From positions 62,001 to 126,000 of the forward strand of contig JAFOMG010000024.1 of the NCBI GenBank assembly GCA_017418975.1: a stretch of DNA of 64,000 bases, given 5' to 3'. This stretch comes from Sphingomonas sp. GTDB taxonomy: Bacteria; Pseudomonadota; Alphaproteobacteria; Sphingomonadales; Sphingomonadaceae. The stretch's first letter is position 1. Every line of letters begins with the position of its first letter. The position numbers were made by a program, and so were the translations under genes. This document shows positions 15,249 through 24,102 of the stretch, in pieces. The notes below the pieces were generated by a model that saw only the letters and a list, made by a program, of their open reading frames with translations, was not told the origin of the DNA and searched no databases.

Positions 15249-17573
15249 ATGCCTAGCTTCGCCTCCGCCCTGGAATCGACCCTTCACAAGGCGCTCGAAG
15301 CCGCGAGCTCGCGGCGCCACGAATATGCCACGCTGGAGCACCTCCTCCTCGCGCTCGTCGACGACGAGCATGCGAGCAAGGTGATGAGCGCGTGCGGCGT
15401 GGACCTGGGCGAACTCAAGAATACCGTGGCGCACTATCTCGACACCGAGCTCGAGGCGCTCAAGGTCGACCAGGCGACCGATCCGTCGCCGACCAGCGGC
15501 TTCCAGCGCGTCGTCCAGCGCGCGATCCTGCACGTCCAGTCCTCGGGCCGTGACGAAGTGACCGGCGCCAACGTGCTCGTCGCCCTGTTCAGCGAGCGCG
15601 AGAGCTATGCCGTCTATTTCCTGCAGCAGCAGGATATGAGCCGCCTCGACGCGGTAAGCTACATCTCGCACGGCGTCGGCAAGGGCGGCACCGGCAGCAC
15701 CGAGGCGCCCACGCCGAAGGGCGCCACCGACGAGGACAAGGCCGCCAAGCAGGAGACCAAGTCCGGCAAGGGCGAGAGCGCGCTCAAGCAGTTCACCGTC
15801 GACCTCAACGAAAAGGCCAAGGCCGGCAAGGTCGATCCGCTGATCGGCCGCGCCGCCGAGGTGGACCGCACCGTGCAGATCCTCTGCCGCCGCTCGAAGA
15901 ACAATCCGCTCTATGTGGGCGATCCCGGCGTGGGCAAGACCGCCATCGCTGAGGGCCTGGCGCGCAAGATCGTCGAGGGCGAGGTGCCCGAGGTGCTCAA
16001 GGAAGCGGTGATCTACTCGCTCGACATGGGCGCGCTGCTCGCCGGCACCCGCTATCGCGGCGATTTCGAGGAGCGGCTGAAGCAGGTCGTCACCGAGCTG
16101 GAGAAGCTGCCGCACGCGGTGCTGTTCATCGACGAGATCCACACCGTGATCGGCGCGGGCGCGACCAGCGGCGGCGCGATGGACGCGTCGAACCTGCTCA
16201 AGCCGGCGCTCTCGGGCGGCTCGATCCGCTGCATCGGCTCGACCACCTACAAGGAGTTCCGCAACCATTTCGAGAAGGACCGGGCACTCCTCCGCCGCTT
16301 CCAGAAGATCGACGTGAACGAGCCGACGGTCGAGGACACGATCAAGATCCTCGCCGGCCTGCGCACGGCGTTCGAGGAGCATCACCACGTCAAGTACACG
16401 CCGGACGCGATCAAGTCGGCGGTGGAGCTGAGCGCGCGCTACATCAACGACCGCAAGCTGCCCGACAAGGCGATCGACGTGATCGACGAAGTCGGCGCGA
16501 TGCAGATGCTGGTGCCGCCGTCCAAGCGCAAGAAGACGATCACGCCCAAGGAGATCGAGGCCGTGATCGCCACCATGGCGCGCATCCCGCCGAAGAGCGT
16601 GTCGACCGACGACACCAAGACGCTGGCCAACCTGGAGACCGACCTGAAGCGAGTCGTGTTCGGCCAGGACAAGGCGATCGAGGTGCTCAGCTCGGCGATC
16701 AAGCTCAGCCGCGCGGGCCTGCGCGATCCCGACAAGCCGATCGGCAACTATCTGTTCTCGGGCCCGACCGGCGTCGGCAAGACCGAGGTGGCGAAGCAGC
16801 TCGCCGAGCTGCTCGGCATCCCGCTCCAGCGCTTCGACATGTCGGAATACATGGAGCGGCACAGCGTCTCGCGCCTGATCGGCGCCCCTCCGGGCTATGT
16901 CGGCTATGATCAGGGCGGCCTGCTCACCGACGCGGTCGACCAGCAGCCGCATTCGGTGCTGCTGCTCGACGAGATCGAGAAGGCGCATCCGGACCTGTTC
17001 AACATCCTCCTGCAGGTGATGGACAATGGCAAGCTGACCGACCACCACGGCAAGACGGTGGACTTCCGCAACGTGATCCTGATCATGACCACCAATGCGG
17101 GCGCTTCCGACATGACCCGGGAGTCGATCGGCTTCGGCGAGATCAGCCGCGACGACGTGCAGGAAGAAGCGGTGAAGAAGCTCTTCACCCCGGAATTCCG
17201 CAACCGCCTCGATGCGATCGTGCCGTTCGACTATCTGCCGACCGCGGTGGTCAGCCGGGTGGTGGACAAGTTCATCCTCCAGCTCGAGCTGCAGCTGGCG
17301 GATCGCGGCGTCCACATCCAGCTCGACGAGCCGGCCAAGGCGTGGCTCACCGAGAAGGGCTATGACAAGCTCTATGGCGCGCGCCCGATGAGCCGCCTGA
17401 TCCAGGAGAAGATCAAGCAGCCGCTGGCCGAGGAGCTGCTGTTCGGCAAGCTCGTCCATGGCGGCGAGGTGAATGTGAAGCTGAAGGACGGCGCATTGAC
17501 CTTCCAGGTCACGCCGGCCGCGCCCAAGCCGAAAAAGGGCAAGAGGGCCGAGGCCGCCAAGGCCTCCAAATAA
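15249..17573 (+). CDS. clpA: ATP-dependent Clp protease ATP-binding subunit ClpA
   Basis: 774 residues, full length for ClpA. The Clp N-domain repeat (about 1-145) is followed by the first AAA+ module with Walker A GDPGVGKT (about 224-231) and Walker B FIDEIHT, then the second AAA+ module with GPTGVGKTE (about 505) and LLLDEIEKAHP. The middle region lacks the long ClpB-type coiled-coil insertion, which separates it from ClpB. ClpA unfolds substrates and feeds them to ClpP in the cytoplasm. The adaptor gene clpS, commonly just upstream, is not here; only the DUF1192 gene precedes it. Confidence 0.96.
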   Translation: MPSFASALESTLHKALEAASSRRHEYATLEHLLLALVDDEHASKVMSACGVDLGELKNTVAHYLDTELEALKVDQATDPSPTSGFQRVVQRAILHVQSSGRDEVTGANVLVALFSERESYAVYFLQQQDMSRLDAVSYISHGVGKGGTGSTEAPTPKGATDEDKAAKQETKSGKGESALKQFTVDLNEKAKAGKVDPLIGRAAEVDRTVQILCRRSKNNPLYVGDPGVGKTAIAEGLARKIVEGEVPEVLKEAVIYSLDMGALLAGTRYRGDFEERLKQVVTELEKLPHAVLFIDEIHTVIGAGATSGGAMDASNLLKPALSGGSIRCIGSTTYKEFRNHFEKDRALLRRFQKIDVNEPTVEDTIKILAGLRTAFEEHHHVKYTPDAIKSAVELSARYINDRKLPDKAIDVIDEVGAMQMLVPPSKRKKTITPKEIEAVIATMARIPPKSVSTDDTKTLANLETDLKRVVFGQDKAIEVLSSAIKLSRAGLRDPDKPIGNYLFSGPTGVGKTEVAKQLAELLGIPLQRFDMSEYMERHSVSRLIGAPPGYVGYDQGGLLTDAVDQQPHSVLLLDEIEKAHPDLFNILLQVMDNGKLTDHHGKTVDFRNVILIMTTNAGASDMTRESIGFGEISRDDVQEEAVKKLFTPEFRNRLDAIVPFDYLPTAVVSRVVDKFILQLELQLADRGVHIQLDEPAKAWLTEKGYDKLYGARPMSRLIQEKIKQPLAEELLFGKLVHGGEVNVKLKDGALTFQVTPAAPKPKKGKRAEAAKASK

Positions 17574-17597
17574 GGGCTTCGGCCGCTGAGAGACGAT

Positions 17598-17632
17598 GCG
17601 GGCCGGGGGGCGACTCCCGGCCCGCTTTGCTT
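17598..17632 (+). terminator. Intrinsic terminator of clpA
   Basis: Perfect 10-base arms GCGGGCCGGG (17598-17607) and CCCGGCCCGC (17616-17625), followed by TTTGCTT. It begins 25 bases after the clpA stop. Confidence 0.8.
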
Positions 17633-17735
17633 GCCCGGCCCCTTGGCGGCCCCGCCCTTCCGCCACAGCCATTGCGCCCGGCGTCGCCGATGCCCGGGTT
17701 GGATGGAGCCCAGACGAGTCCTTGAAACCGCGCCC

Positions 17736-17761
17736 GTCATCCCCGCCTGAGCGGGGATGAC
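17736..17761. repeat. REP-like palindrome with GAATATG tail
   Basis: Arms GTCATCCCCGC (17736-17746) and GCGGGGATGAC (17751-17761). The tail TGGAGAATATG at 17764-17774 is identical to the tail of the copy at 955-978. Confidence 0.85.
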
Positions 17762-17791
17762 GCTGGAGAATATGCGTCCCCAACCCGGGGA

Positions 17792-18097
17792 TCAGCGCTC
17801 GCGGCTCGCGACTTCGATGCCGCGATTGGCGAGCGCGATGGCGCGGTCGACCTGCGGGCGCGCGGTCTCCGCCGCGCCCCTGTGGCAGGCGCGGACGCCA
17901 GGGCTGTGCAGCAGCGAGCCGGCGGCACGATGGTCGCCACAGACACGGACCACGGCGCGGTTCACGCGGCGGTGCAGCGCCTGGCGGCCCTCGGCGGTGG
18001 TGAGATCGCCGGCCCGGTACGAAACCTGCACGCTGTTCTGGGCAAACGCCGGCACGGCCGGAACCGCGAGCGCGGCGGCAATGAGAATGATCTTCAT
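17792..18097 (-). CDS. UrcA family exported protein
   Basis: 101 residues from ATG 18097, which has AGGAGC six bases upstream; longer in-frame starts have no signal sequence at the front. A signal peptide (MKIILIAAALAVPAVPAFAQ) is followed by VQVSYRAGDLTTAEGRQALH and a Cys pair (VRVCGDH; VRACHRGA) that probably forms a disulfide. This matches the UrcA family, small periplasmic proteins common in Sphingomonas and of unknown function. It is divergent from the exported protein gene at 18373. Confidence 0.88.
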   Translation of the reverse strand: MKIILIAAALAVPAVPAFAQNSVQVSYRAGDLTTAEGRQALHRRVNRAVVRVCGDHRAAGSLLHSPGVRACHRGAAETARPQVDRAIALANRGIEVASRER

Positions 18098-18271
18098 GAC
18101 AAGCTCCTGCGCGAGTTGGCCTTCCACCCGCTCCCCGCGGCCGGTCTCTCGCCGGCTCGGGCGCGCCCTGGTCGCGCGATGCGTAAGCCGCATGATCGGA
18201 CGATTACGTCGCGCGGTCTTTGCCGTGACGATCGCGATGCGCCACGCGCCTGGCCTTCGCCCATGGCGCAT

Positions 18272-18303
18272 GTGTTATATTTGAATAATACACCCGTTGT
18301 ATT
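18272..18303. promoter_or_regulatory. AT-rich divergent promoter region with a small palindrome
   Basis: The 275-base gap between the UrcA gene and the gene at 18373 holds an AT-rich island in otherwise GC-rich DNA. It includes AATACA (18287-18292) and TGTATT (18298-18303) as an inverted repeat with a 5-base spacer, and TATATT at 18277-18282. It probably contains the promoters of one or both genes; exact boxes cannot be fixed. Confidence 0.35.
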
Positions 18304-18372
18304 TTCGTGTCGTTGCCGTAAGGAAGGCACGCGTTTCGGGTCGCAGCCATGGTCTTGCCAGGGAGAATCCGA

Positions 18373-19560
18373 ATGCGATCGATGAATTGGAAAATCGCGG
18401 GCGCCGGCGCCGCGCTGGCGGGCACGCTCGCCGCCGGCCTGGTCGTTGCGCAGACGGGCAACGATACCGCCCCCGAAGCACGATATGTGATGGACGTCGG
18501 CACCACCGCCGGCATGATGGGCCAGGGCGACGGCCGCGAGATGACGCTGCGCCTCGGCTCGCGCCTGCCCGCCACCGGCGGCGCGCCCAAGGCCGATCAT
18601 TTCCTGCCCGAGGGCATGCGCATGGGCGCATCGGTGCCGCTCGTCTCGCCCGCGCCGGGCACGCGCGACGAGGACAAATCCGCCTATGACAAGCTCATGC
18701 GGCCCAAGGGGCGGCTGCTGATCTATTGGGGTTGCGGCGCGCATGCCGGGCCGGGCCAGCCGGTGGTTATCGATTTCGCCAAGCTCGGCAAGGGCCAGGC
18801 CCCGCCGGAGCTGTTCAGCGCGAGCATCCCCGCCGAGGCGGTGCCCCGGCCGGGCACCAGCCGAACCTATGGCGACTGGCCGAACGGCAAGACGAACGCG
18901 AAGGTGCGCGGCAATTCCTCGCTGCTCGGCCCGCACCGGATCGCCGGCAACTACAGCCCGGAGATCGGCTTCACGCTCGCCCAGGACTTCATGGCCGCGC
19001 CGCGCGTGAAGTCCGGCCAGGCGGCCGACGGCTCGATCCCGCTCAACTGGGCGGCGGTTCCCGCCGCGACGGGCTATTATGCCTGGGCGATGGGCTCGGC
19101 CGGCGAAGGCAAGGACGACATGGTCTGGTGGGCGTCCTCCGCCACTCGCCAGTTCGGCGGCGACCTGTGGAGCTGGCTCTCCCCGGGCACGGTGAACCGG
19201 CTGATCGGCCAGAAGGTGGTGATGCCGCCCAGCCAGACCAGCTGCGCCATTCCCGCCGAAGTGAAGAAGGCCGCGGGCCAGATGATGATGGGCTTCCTCT
19301 ATGCCTATGGACCGGAGGCCAATTTCGCCTTCCCGGAGCGGCCCAGGGATCCGAAGATCGCCTGGCGCCCGAAATGGACCGCCAAGGTTCGCTACCGGGC
19401 GTTGGGCAATTTCATGGCCGGCATGCCCGACATGGCCGATGCGATGCGCGGCCAGATGGCGGACGAGCCGGAAGAGCGGCCCGAGCAGAAGCCCAAGCCC
19501 TGCAAGCCCAAGCTGGGCGGACTGCTGAAGCGCGCCGCGGGCATCGGCGACGGCTGCTGA
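18373..19560 (+). CDS. Exported protein of unknown function
   Basis: 395 residues. The start at 18373 (GGGAGAATCCGA upstream) gives an N-terminal signal (MNWKIAGAGAALAGTLAAGL, then VVAQ), so the protein is probably periplasmic. Recognisable features are a Met-rich stretch (AGMMGQGDGREM), LIYWGCGAHAGPGQP, Trp-rich segments (DDMVWWASSATRQ; GDLWSWLSPG), a Cys in QTSCAIP and a Lys/Pro-rich end with two more Cys. I do not recognise a family. A strong hairpin follows the stop. Its position next to a UrcA gene gives no clear functional hint. Confidence 0.8.
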   Translation: MRSMNWKIAGAGAALAGTLAAGLVVAQTGNDTAPEARYVMDVGTTAGMMGQGDGREMTLRLGSRLPATGGAPKADHFLPEGMRMGASVPLVSPAPGTRDEDKSAYDKLMRPKGRLLIYWGCGAHAGPGQPVVIDFAKLGKGQAPPELFSASIPAEAVPRPGTSRTYGDWPNGKTNAKVRGNSSLLGPHRIAGNYSPEIGFTLAQDFMAAPRVKSGQAADGSIPLNWAAVPAATGYYAWAMGSAGEGKDDMVWWASSATRQFGGDLWSWLSPGTVNRLIGQKVVMPPSQTSCAIPAEVKKAAGQMMMGFLYAYGPEANFAFPERPRDPKIAWRPKWTAKVRYRALGNFMAGMPDMADAMRGQMADEPEERPEQKPKPCKPKLGGLLKRAAGIGDGC

Positions 19561-19569
19561 ACCGCCGGG

Positions 19570-19604
19570 GCCAGGGGAGCGGCGCGCATCGCCGCGCCCC
19601 TGGC
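19570..19604 (+). terminator. Long hairpin after the exported protein gene
   Basis: Outer arms GCCAGGGG (19570-19577) and CCCCTGGC (19597-19604) with an inner GCGGCG/CGCCGC stem. It starts nine bases past the stop; no T run follows, so termination strength is uncertain. Confidence 0.55.
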
Positions 19605-19695
19605 ACGGGATAAGTGGCTGAGCGGCTTCATAAAGACGATCCGGTACGCATGTATCTTTACGGGTTGTTTGTCATGTTGGGCGTAGACCCGCGCC

Positions 19696-21381
19696 ATGCT
19701 GGCGTTGCGTTTCCTGCGGCTGTCCGTCCTTGTCGGCGCGTTGATCGCGCTGCTGGGCATGGTCGCGCCTGCGCAGGCGCAAGGGATGGTGGGGCAGGCG
19801 CTCAATGTCTGCGTGCTGCGCGACACCGGCGGAATGAACCCGGCCGAGCTGATCCGCCACCCCGAGCGCTTCGATTGCAGGACACCGCAATACCGGCTCG
19901 GCCCCGGCGATTTCTGGGTGATCTCGCGGGACATCGAGCAGCGCTCCCGCACGACCGATCCGCTCTCGGTGCGCTTCGCCAGTCTCTGGCAGCGGGACCT
20001 GGCGCTGCACGCGCTCTATGCCGATGGGCGGATGACGACCCAGCGCACCGACGCCCGCGGCATCACGCCCTGGATCGAGCTCGGCGCGGTCGCCGAGATG
20101 CCGATCGCGCGGCGCGAGGCCAAGGTCGTGCGCCTGCTCTGGCACGTCGAGGGATCGGCGAACATGCGCGGCGTGATGCTGGGGTCACGACTGGTGACCG
20201 GCGCCGAGAGCCAGCAGGCCAATATCGCGCTCACCGGGCTCTATGCCGGCTTTGGCGGGCTGTGCCTGGCGCTGTTCGTCTATAATCTCGCGCTGTGGGG
20301 CGCGCTGCGCCACCGTTTCCAGCTCTTCTACTGCGTGATGGCGCTGGGGCTGCTCGGCTATGTCTTCTCCTCCTCCGGCGGGCTGGCCTGGGCCTTTCCG
20401 GACATCGCCAACAATGATCGATTGCGACTCAACTATCTCCTGCTCGGCTTCACCGGCGCGAGCGCGCTGATCTTCGCCCGCAGCTTCTTCGAGGAGCAGG
20501 TGTTCTCCGGCTGGGTCGGCCGCTTCGTCTATGTGGTGGCCGGGGCGCTGTTCGGCGTGGGGCTGCTCGTCTTCTGCTTCGCGCCGCTCAACGTCCAGAT
20601 CGTCGATGCCGCCTTCAGCTCCGTCTTCCTGATGCTCGGCGCGGTGGTGGCCCCCATGTTGTGGCGCGCCTGGCGAGTGCGCTCCAACTATCTGTGGCTG
20701 TTCGCGATCGGCTGGGGCGCGCCCATCCTCACCTCGATGATGCGGACGCTCGCCAATTTCCACGTCCTCCAATGGAGCTTCTGGCTCGACAATTCGACGC
20801 TCCTCTCGATGGCGCTGGAGGCGCTGATGTCGAGCCTCGCCATCGCCTATCGCATCAAGCTGCTGCGCGACGAGCGCGACGACGCGATCGCCAGCGAAGT
20901 GATGGCCCGCCGCCTGGCCGACACCGACCCGCTCACCGGGCTGCTCAACCGCCGCGCCTTCCTCGCCCAGGCGATCGGCCGGCCGGGCGAGCAGCTGCTG
21001 CTCATCGCCGACATCGATCATTTCAAGCGCGTCAACGAGACGCTGGGGCATGACGGCGGCGACGAGGTGCTGCGCCTGCTCGCCCGCACGCTGCGCCAGA
21101 GCGCGCCGCTGGGCGCGCTGGTCGCCCGGCTGGGCGGCGAGGAGTTCGCGATCCTGGCCCCCGCCGATGCCGGGGTGGAACCGGAGCAGCTGCTCGCCCG
21201 GCTGCGCACCACGCGCATGCCCTTCGATCTCAAGGTCACGGCCAGCATCGGCGCCTGCACCGGCCCGCTGACCAGCGACATCGACTGGAAGACGCTCTAT
21301 CGCGGCGCCGACATCGCGCTGTTCGAGGCCAAGTCCGCTGGGCGTGACCGCGCCCGCTCGGCGCATCGCGAAGCCGCCTGA
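19696..21381 (+). CDS. Diguanylate cyclase with 7TM-DISM sensor
   Basis: 561 residues. A signal peptide (to about residue 30, ending AQAQ) is followed by an extracytoplasmic 7TMR-DISM extracellular domain (about 31-170). Seven membrane spans occupy about 175-390, and the C-terminal GGDEF domain starts at DTDPLTGLLNRRAFL. The active-site signature is GGEEF within RLGGEEFAIL, so cyclic di-GMP synthesis is expected. The inhibitory RxxD site five residues before the signature is absent (ALVAR there), so product feedback by that route is unlikely. It probably links a periplasmic ligand, often a carbohydrate, to c-di-GMP. Confidence 0.93.
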   Translation: MLALRFLRLSVLVGALIALLGMVAPAQAQGMVGQALNVCVLRDTGGMNPAELIRHPERFDCRTPQYRLGPGDFWVISRDIEQRSRTTDPLSVRFASLWQRDLALHALYADGRMTTQRTDARGITPWIELGAVAEMPIARREAKVVRLLWHVEGSANMRGVMLGSRLVTGAESQQANIALTGLYAGFGGLCLALFVYNLALWGALRHRFQLFYCVMALGLLGYVFSSSGGLAWAFPDIANNDRLRLNYLLLGFTGASALIFARSFFEEQVFSGWVGRFVYVVAGALFGVGLLVFCFAPLNVQIVDAAFSSVFLMLGAVVAPMLWRAWRVRSNYLWLFAIGWGAPILTSMMRTLANFHVLQWSFWLDNSTLLSMALEALMSSLAIAYRIKLLRDERDDAIASEVMARRLADTDPLTGLLNRRAFLAQAIGRPGEQLLLIADIDHFKRVNETLGHDGGDEVLRLLARTLRQSAPLGALVARLGGEEFAILAPADAGVEPEQLLARLRTTRMPFDLKVTASIGACTGPLTSDIDWKTLYRGADIALFEAKSAGRDRARSAHREAA

Positions 21382-21422
21382 CCCGCTTGCCCGGCAGCGC
21401 CGCGCGGCGTATGGCCTTTACC

Positions 21423-21629
21423 ATGTCGGGACGAGCCAGAAGGATAGCCTTCGGGGCGCTAGCTGCGCTTGCGCTGCTCGCCTTCGCCTCGCCCAATCGC
21501 CGCGCGGACATCGCCATCCAGATGCAGCGCGTCGACGATCTCTCGCCGCAGCGGCTCGAAGCCGTGCTGGACATCGGCTTCTTCGCCGTCTCGGTGCTCA
21601 TCACCTGGAGCAAACGGCTTACGACTTGA
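21423..21629 (+). CDS. Small membrane or exported protein
   Basis: 68 residues from ATG 21423 (MSGRARRIAFGALAALALLA). One hydrophobic segment near residues 9-22 looks like a signal or anchor, and a second stretch (VLDIGFFAVSVLITW) near 45-59 may also insert in the membrane. The motif QMQRVDDLSPQRLEAVLDIG looks protein-like and the frame is open through a gap between two real genes on the same strand. No family is recognised. It ends 31 bases before the acyl-CoA ligase start. Confidence 0.55.
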   Translation: MSGRARRIAFGALAALALLAFASPNRRADIAIQMQRVDDLSPQRLEAVLDIGFFAVSVLITWSKRLTT

Positions 21630-21660
21630 CCCCCGCAAAGGCTTGCTTACACCTGTGTCA

Positions 21661-23361
21661 ATGACTGACCCCGAACAGATCTGGCGTACCAGCTATCGTC
21701 ACCCGGGCGCATGGGACACGCAGTTCCCGCCCCAGTCCATGGTCGATCTGTTCGAAGGCAGCGCCCGCGCGCATCCCGATGCGCCGCTGCTCGATTTCAT
21801 GGGGCGGCGCTACAGCTATGGCGAGACGCTGGACGGCGCCAACCGCGTCGCCTGCGGCCTGAAGGCGCTGGGCTATGGCCCGGGCGACCGGATCGGGCTC
21901 TTCCTGCCCAATGTCCCCCATTATGTCGCTGCCTATTACGGCATCCTCAAGCTCGGCGCGACGGCGGTCAATTTCTCGCCGCTCTACACGGTCGAGGAGC
22001 TGAGCCACCAGGTCGAGGATTCGGGCACCAGGCTGCTCTTCACTCTCTCGGCCTCGGCCCTGCTGCCCACCGCGCTCAAGGTGCTCGAGCAGAGCGCGCT
22101 CGAGCGGCTGGTGGTCGGATCGGTGGCAGGCGCGCTGCCCGCGGCGAAATCCTTCTTCTATCGCCTGTTCAAGCGCGCCGAGGTGACCGAACGTCCACAG
22201 GACGAACGCATCCTCGCCTTTTCCGGACTGATCGCGAACGACGGCGCCTGCACCGCGCCGAAGATCGATCCCGAGAAGGACCTGGCGCTGATCCAATATA
22301 CCGGCGGCACCACCGGCACGCCCAAGGGCGCGATGCTGACGCACCAGAACCTGTCAGCCAATGCCCGCCAGGTCGCGCGGCTCGATCCCGAGATGGGCGT
22401 GGCCAGGGACACGGTGCTTGCCGTCCTCCCCTTCTTCCACGTCTTCGCCAATACCTGCGTGCTCAATCGCACCGTGGTGACCGGCGGCGAGATCGTGATG
22501 CTGCCCCGCTTCAACGCCAAGCAGGCGCTGGCCGAGCTGCGCCGCACCCAGCCGCGCGCGCTGCCCGGCGTGCCGACCATGTACCAGGCGCTGCTCGACG
22601 CGCCGGGCATGAAGCCCGAGGACTTCAAGTCGCTGCGCTTCTGCATCTCGGGCGGCGCGCCCCTGCCCGCCCAGCTCAAGGAGGAATGGGAGCGGATCAC
22701 CGGCGCGCGGGTGATCGAGGGCTATGGCCTGTCCGAAAGCTCGGGCGTGGTCTCGACCAATCCCTATGCGGGGCTCAACAAGCCCGGCACGATCGGCCAG
22801 CCGATCCAGGGCACCCGCGTCCGCCTGGTCGACAAGGAGGACCCCAGCCGCCCGCCGCCCGAAGGCGAGCCCGGCGAGATCGTCGTCGCCGGCCCGCAGA
22901 TCATGAAGGGCTATTGGAACCGTCCCGACGCCGATGCCGAGGTCTTCGTCGAAGTCGATGGAGAGAGGCATTGGCTGCGCACCGGCGATGTCGGCCTGAT
23001 CGACGAGGACGGCTATATCCGCATCGTCGACCGGCTGAAGGACATGATCGCGGTGGGCGGCTTCAAGGTGTTCCCGAGCCAGATCGAAGCGGTGCTCTAC
23101 CAGCATCCGGCGATCAAGGAGGCGCTCGTGATCGGCCTGCCCGATGCCTATCATGGCGAGATGCCGCACGCCTATGTGACGCTCGACGAGGATGCCGCGC
23201 CGATCGACGGTGCCGCGCTCGCCCAATGGGTCAATGCCCGTATCGGCAAGCATGAGCGCGTCGCCGAAGTGGTGGTGCGCGCGAGCCTGCCCAAGACGAT
23301 GATCGGCAAGCTGAGCCGCAAGGACCTGATCAACGAAGTGATGGCGGAGCGCCGGGGATGA
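21661..23361 (+). CDS. Long-chain fatty acid-CoA ligase
   Basis: 566 residues from ATG 21661 (MTDPEQIWRTSYRHPGAWDT), the usual length; an earlier in-frame start overlaps the small upstream gene. The AMP-binding signature YTGGTTGTPKGAML lies near residue 217, with GYGLSESSGV, the adenylate-binding TGDVGLIDEDGY and the Lys region KTMIGKLSRKDL near the C terminus. The enzyme activates fatty acids with ATP and CoA for beta-oxidation or lipid synthesis at the inner membrane. Its stop overlaps the start of the cupredoxin gene (ATGA at 23358-23361). Confidence 0.93.
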   Translation: MTDPEQIWRTSYRHPGAWDTQFPPQSMVDLFEGSARAHPDAPLLDFMGRRYSYGETLDGANRVACGLKALGYGPGDRIGLFLPNVPHYVAAYYGILKLGATAVNFSPLYTVEELSHQVEDSGTRLLFTLSASALLPTALKVLEQSALERLVVGSVAGALPAAKSFFYRLFKRAEVTERPQDERILAFSGLIANDGACTAPKIDPEKDLALIQYTGGTTGTPKGAMLTHQNLSANARQVARLDPEMGVARDTVLAVLPFFHVFANTCVLNRTVVTGGEIVMLPRFNAKQALAELRRTQPRALPGVPTMYQALLDAPGMKPEDFKSLRFCISGGAPLPAQLKEEWERITGARVIEGYGLSESSGVVSTNPYAGLNKPGTIGQPIQGTRVRLVDKEDPSRPPPEGEPGEIVVAGPQIMKGYWNRPDADAEVFVEVDGERHWLRTGDVGLIDEDGYIRIVDRLKDMIAVGGFKVFPSQIEAVLYQHPAIKEALVIGLPDAYHGEMPHAYVTLDEDAAPIDGAALAQWVNARIGKHERVAEVVVRASLPKTMIGKLSRKDLINEVMAERRG

Positions 23362-23726
23362 AGGCGCTGCTGCCCGTGCTCGCGCTCGCGCTCACGGCGG
23401 CGGCCCCGGCACCCGAGCAGCGGATCGACGTCGCGCTCTCCAACTTCAAGTTCACGCCGTCGACGATCGCGCTGGTCCATGGCCAGACCTATGTGCTGCG
23501 CCTGACCAGCAGCGGCGGGCACAGCTTCGCGGCGAAGCAATTCTTCGCGGCGGCGGCGATGCCGGCGGCGGACCGGGCGAAGATCAGGGACGGCAAGGTG
23601 GAGCTCGACAGCGACACGGTCGTCGACCTCCATTTCACCGCGCCCGGGCCCGGCACCTATCCGATCAGGTGCACCCACCTGCTCCATGCGAGCTTCGGGA
23701 TGACGGGGAAATTCGTGGTTTCATAA
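23358..23726 (+). CDS. Exported cupredoxin-like protein
   Basis: 122 residues with a signal peptide (MKALLPVLALALTAAAP). The mature part has the cupredoxin pattern FKFTPSTIALVHGQTYVLRL and copper-ligand candidates His in GGHSFAAK, then Cys-x2-His...Met in IRCTHLLHASFGMTG near the C terminus. It is probably a small periplasmic blue-copper electron carrier or copper-binding protein. Translation is coupled to the acyl-CoA ligase by a 4-base overlap, an unusual pairing whose meaning is unclear. Confidence 0.85.
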   Translation: MKALLPVLALALTAAAPAPEQRIDVALSNFKFTPSTIALVHGQTYVLRLTSSGGHSFAAKQFFAAAAMPAADRAKIRDGKVELDSDTVVDLHFTAPGPGTYPIRCTHLLHASFGMTGKFVVS

Positions 23727-24102
23727 ATTCCTCCCCCGAGCTTGTCTCGGGGAGGAACTAGTCCAGGCCGCATCGACATTCAGCTCTGCCTCTTCCGCTC
23801 CCGGAGGCGAGGGTGGAAGCTGCAGATCGAAGCATCTCCCTCCGTCATGCTGAACTTGTTTCAGCATCCAATTCTCCACCGGCGATGTCGCTGGTGGCAC
23901 GTTGAGCCCTGAAACAAGTTGGCATCTATCCCCTTGGGACAAGGAGTGCCCTATTCCGTCATCCCCGCCGGTGCGGGGATGACGGAATAGGGTGTGCTTG
24001 CCTTTACGGGATATGCGCCAAGCAGGCTCAGGGCGACGCAAGGGGCTGGTTCGAAGCGCTCCGGCCCGCCGGCCGCATCCTTGGCCTGAATGTCGCTTCG
24101 CC
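23727..24102. repeat. 376-base intergenic mosaic of palindromic repeats
   Basis: No gene is supported. From left to right it holds a hairpin around 23731-23755 sharing its core with one at 54258-54279. A pair of inverted CTGAACTTGTTTCAGC-like motifs lies around 23865-23915. A block at 23909-23951 is the inverted counterpart of 7837-7880. Last comes a REP-like palindrome with 20-base perfect arms at 23949-23968 and 23973-23992. The stretch 23993-24102 shows nothing I can name. Confidence 0.75.

Noticed and set aside
14895..17783. A 962-codon minus-strand frame across clpA
   Set aside because: It is the codon-bias shadow of clpA, which has both AAA+ modules intact on the plus strand.
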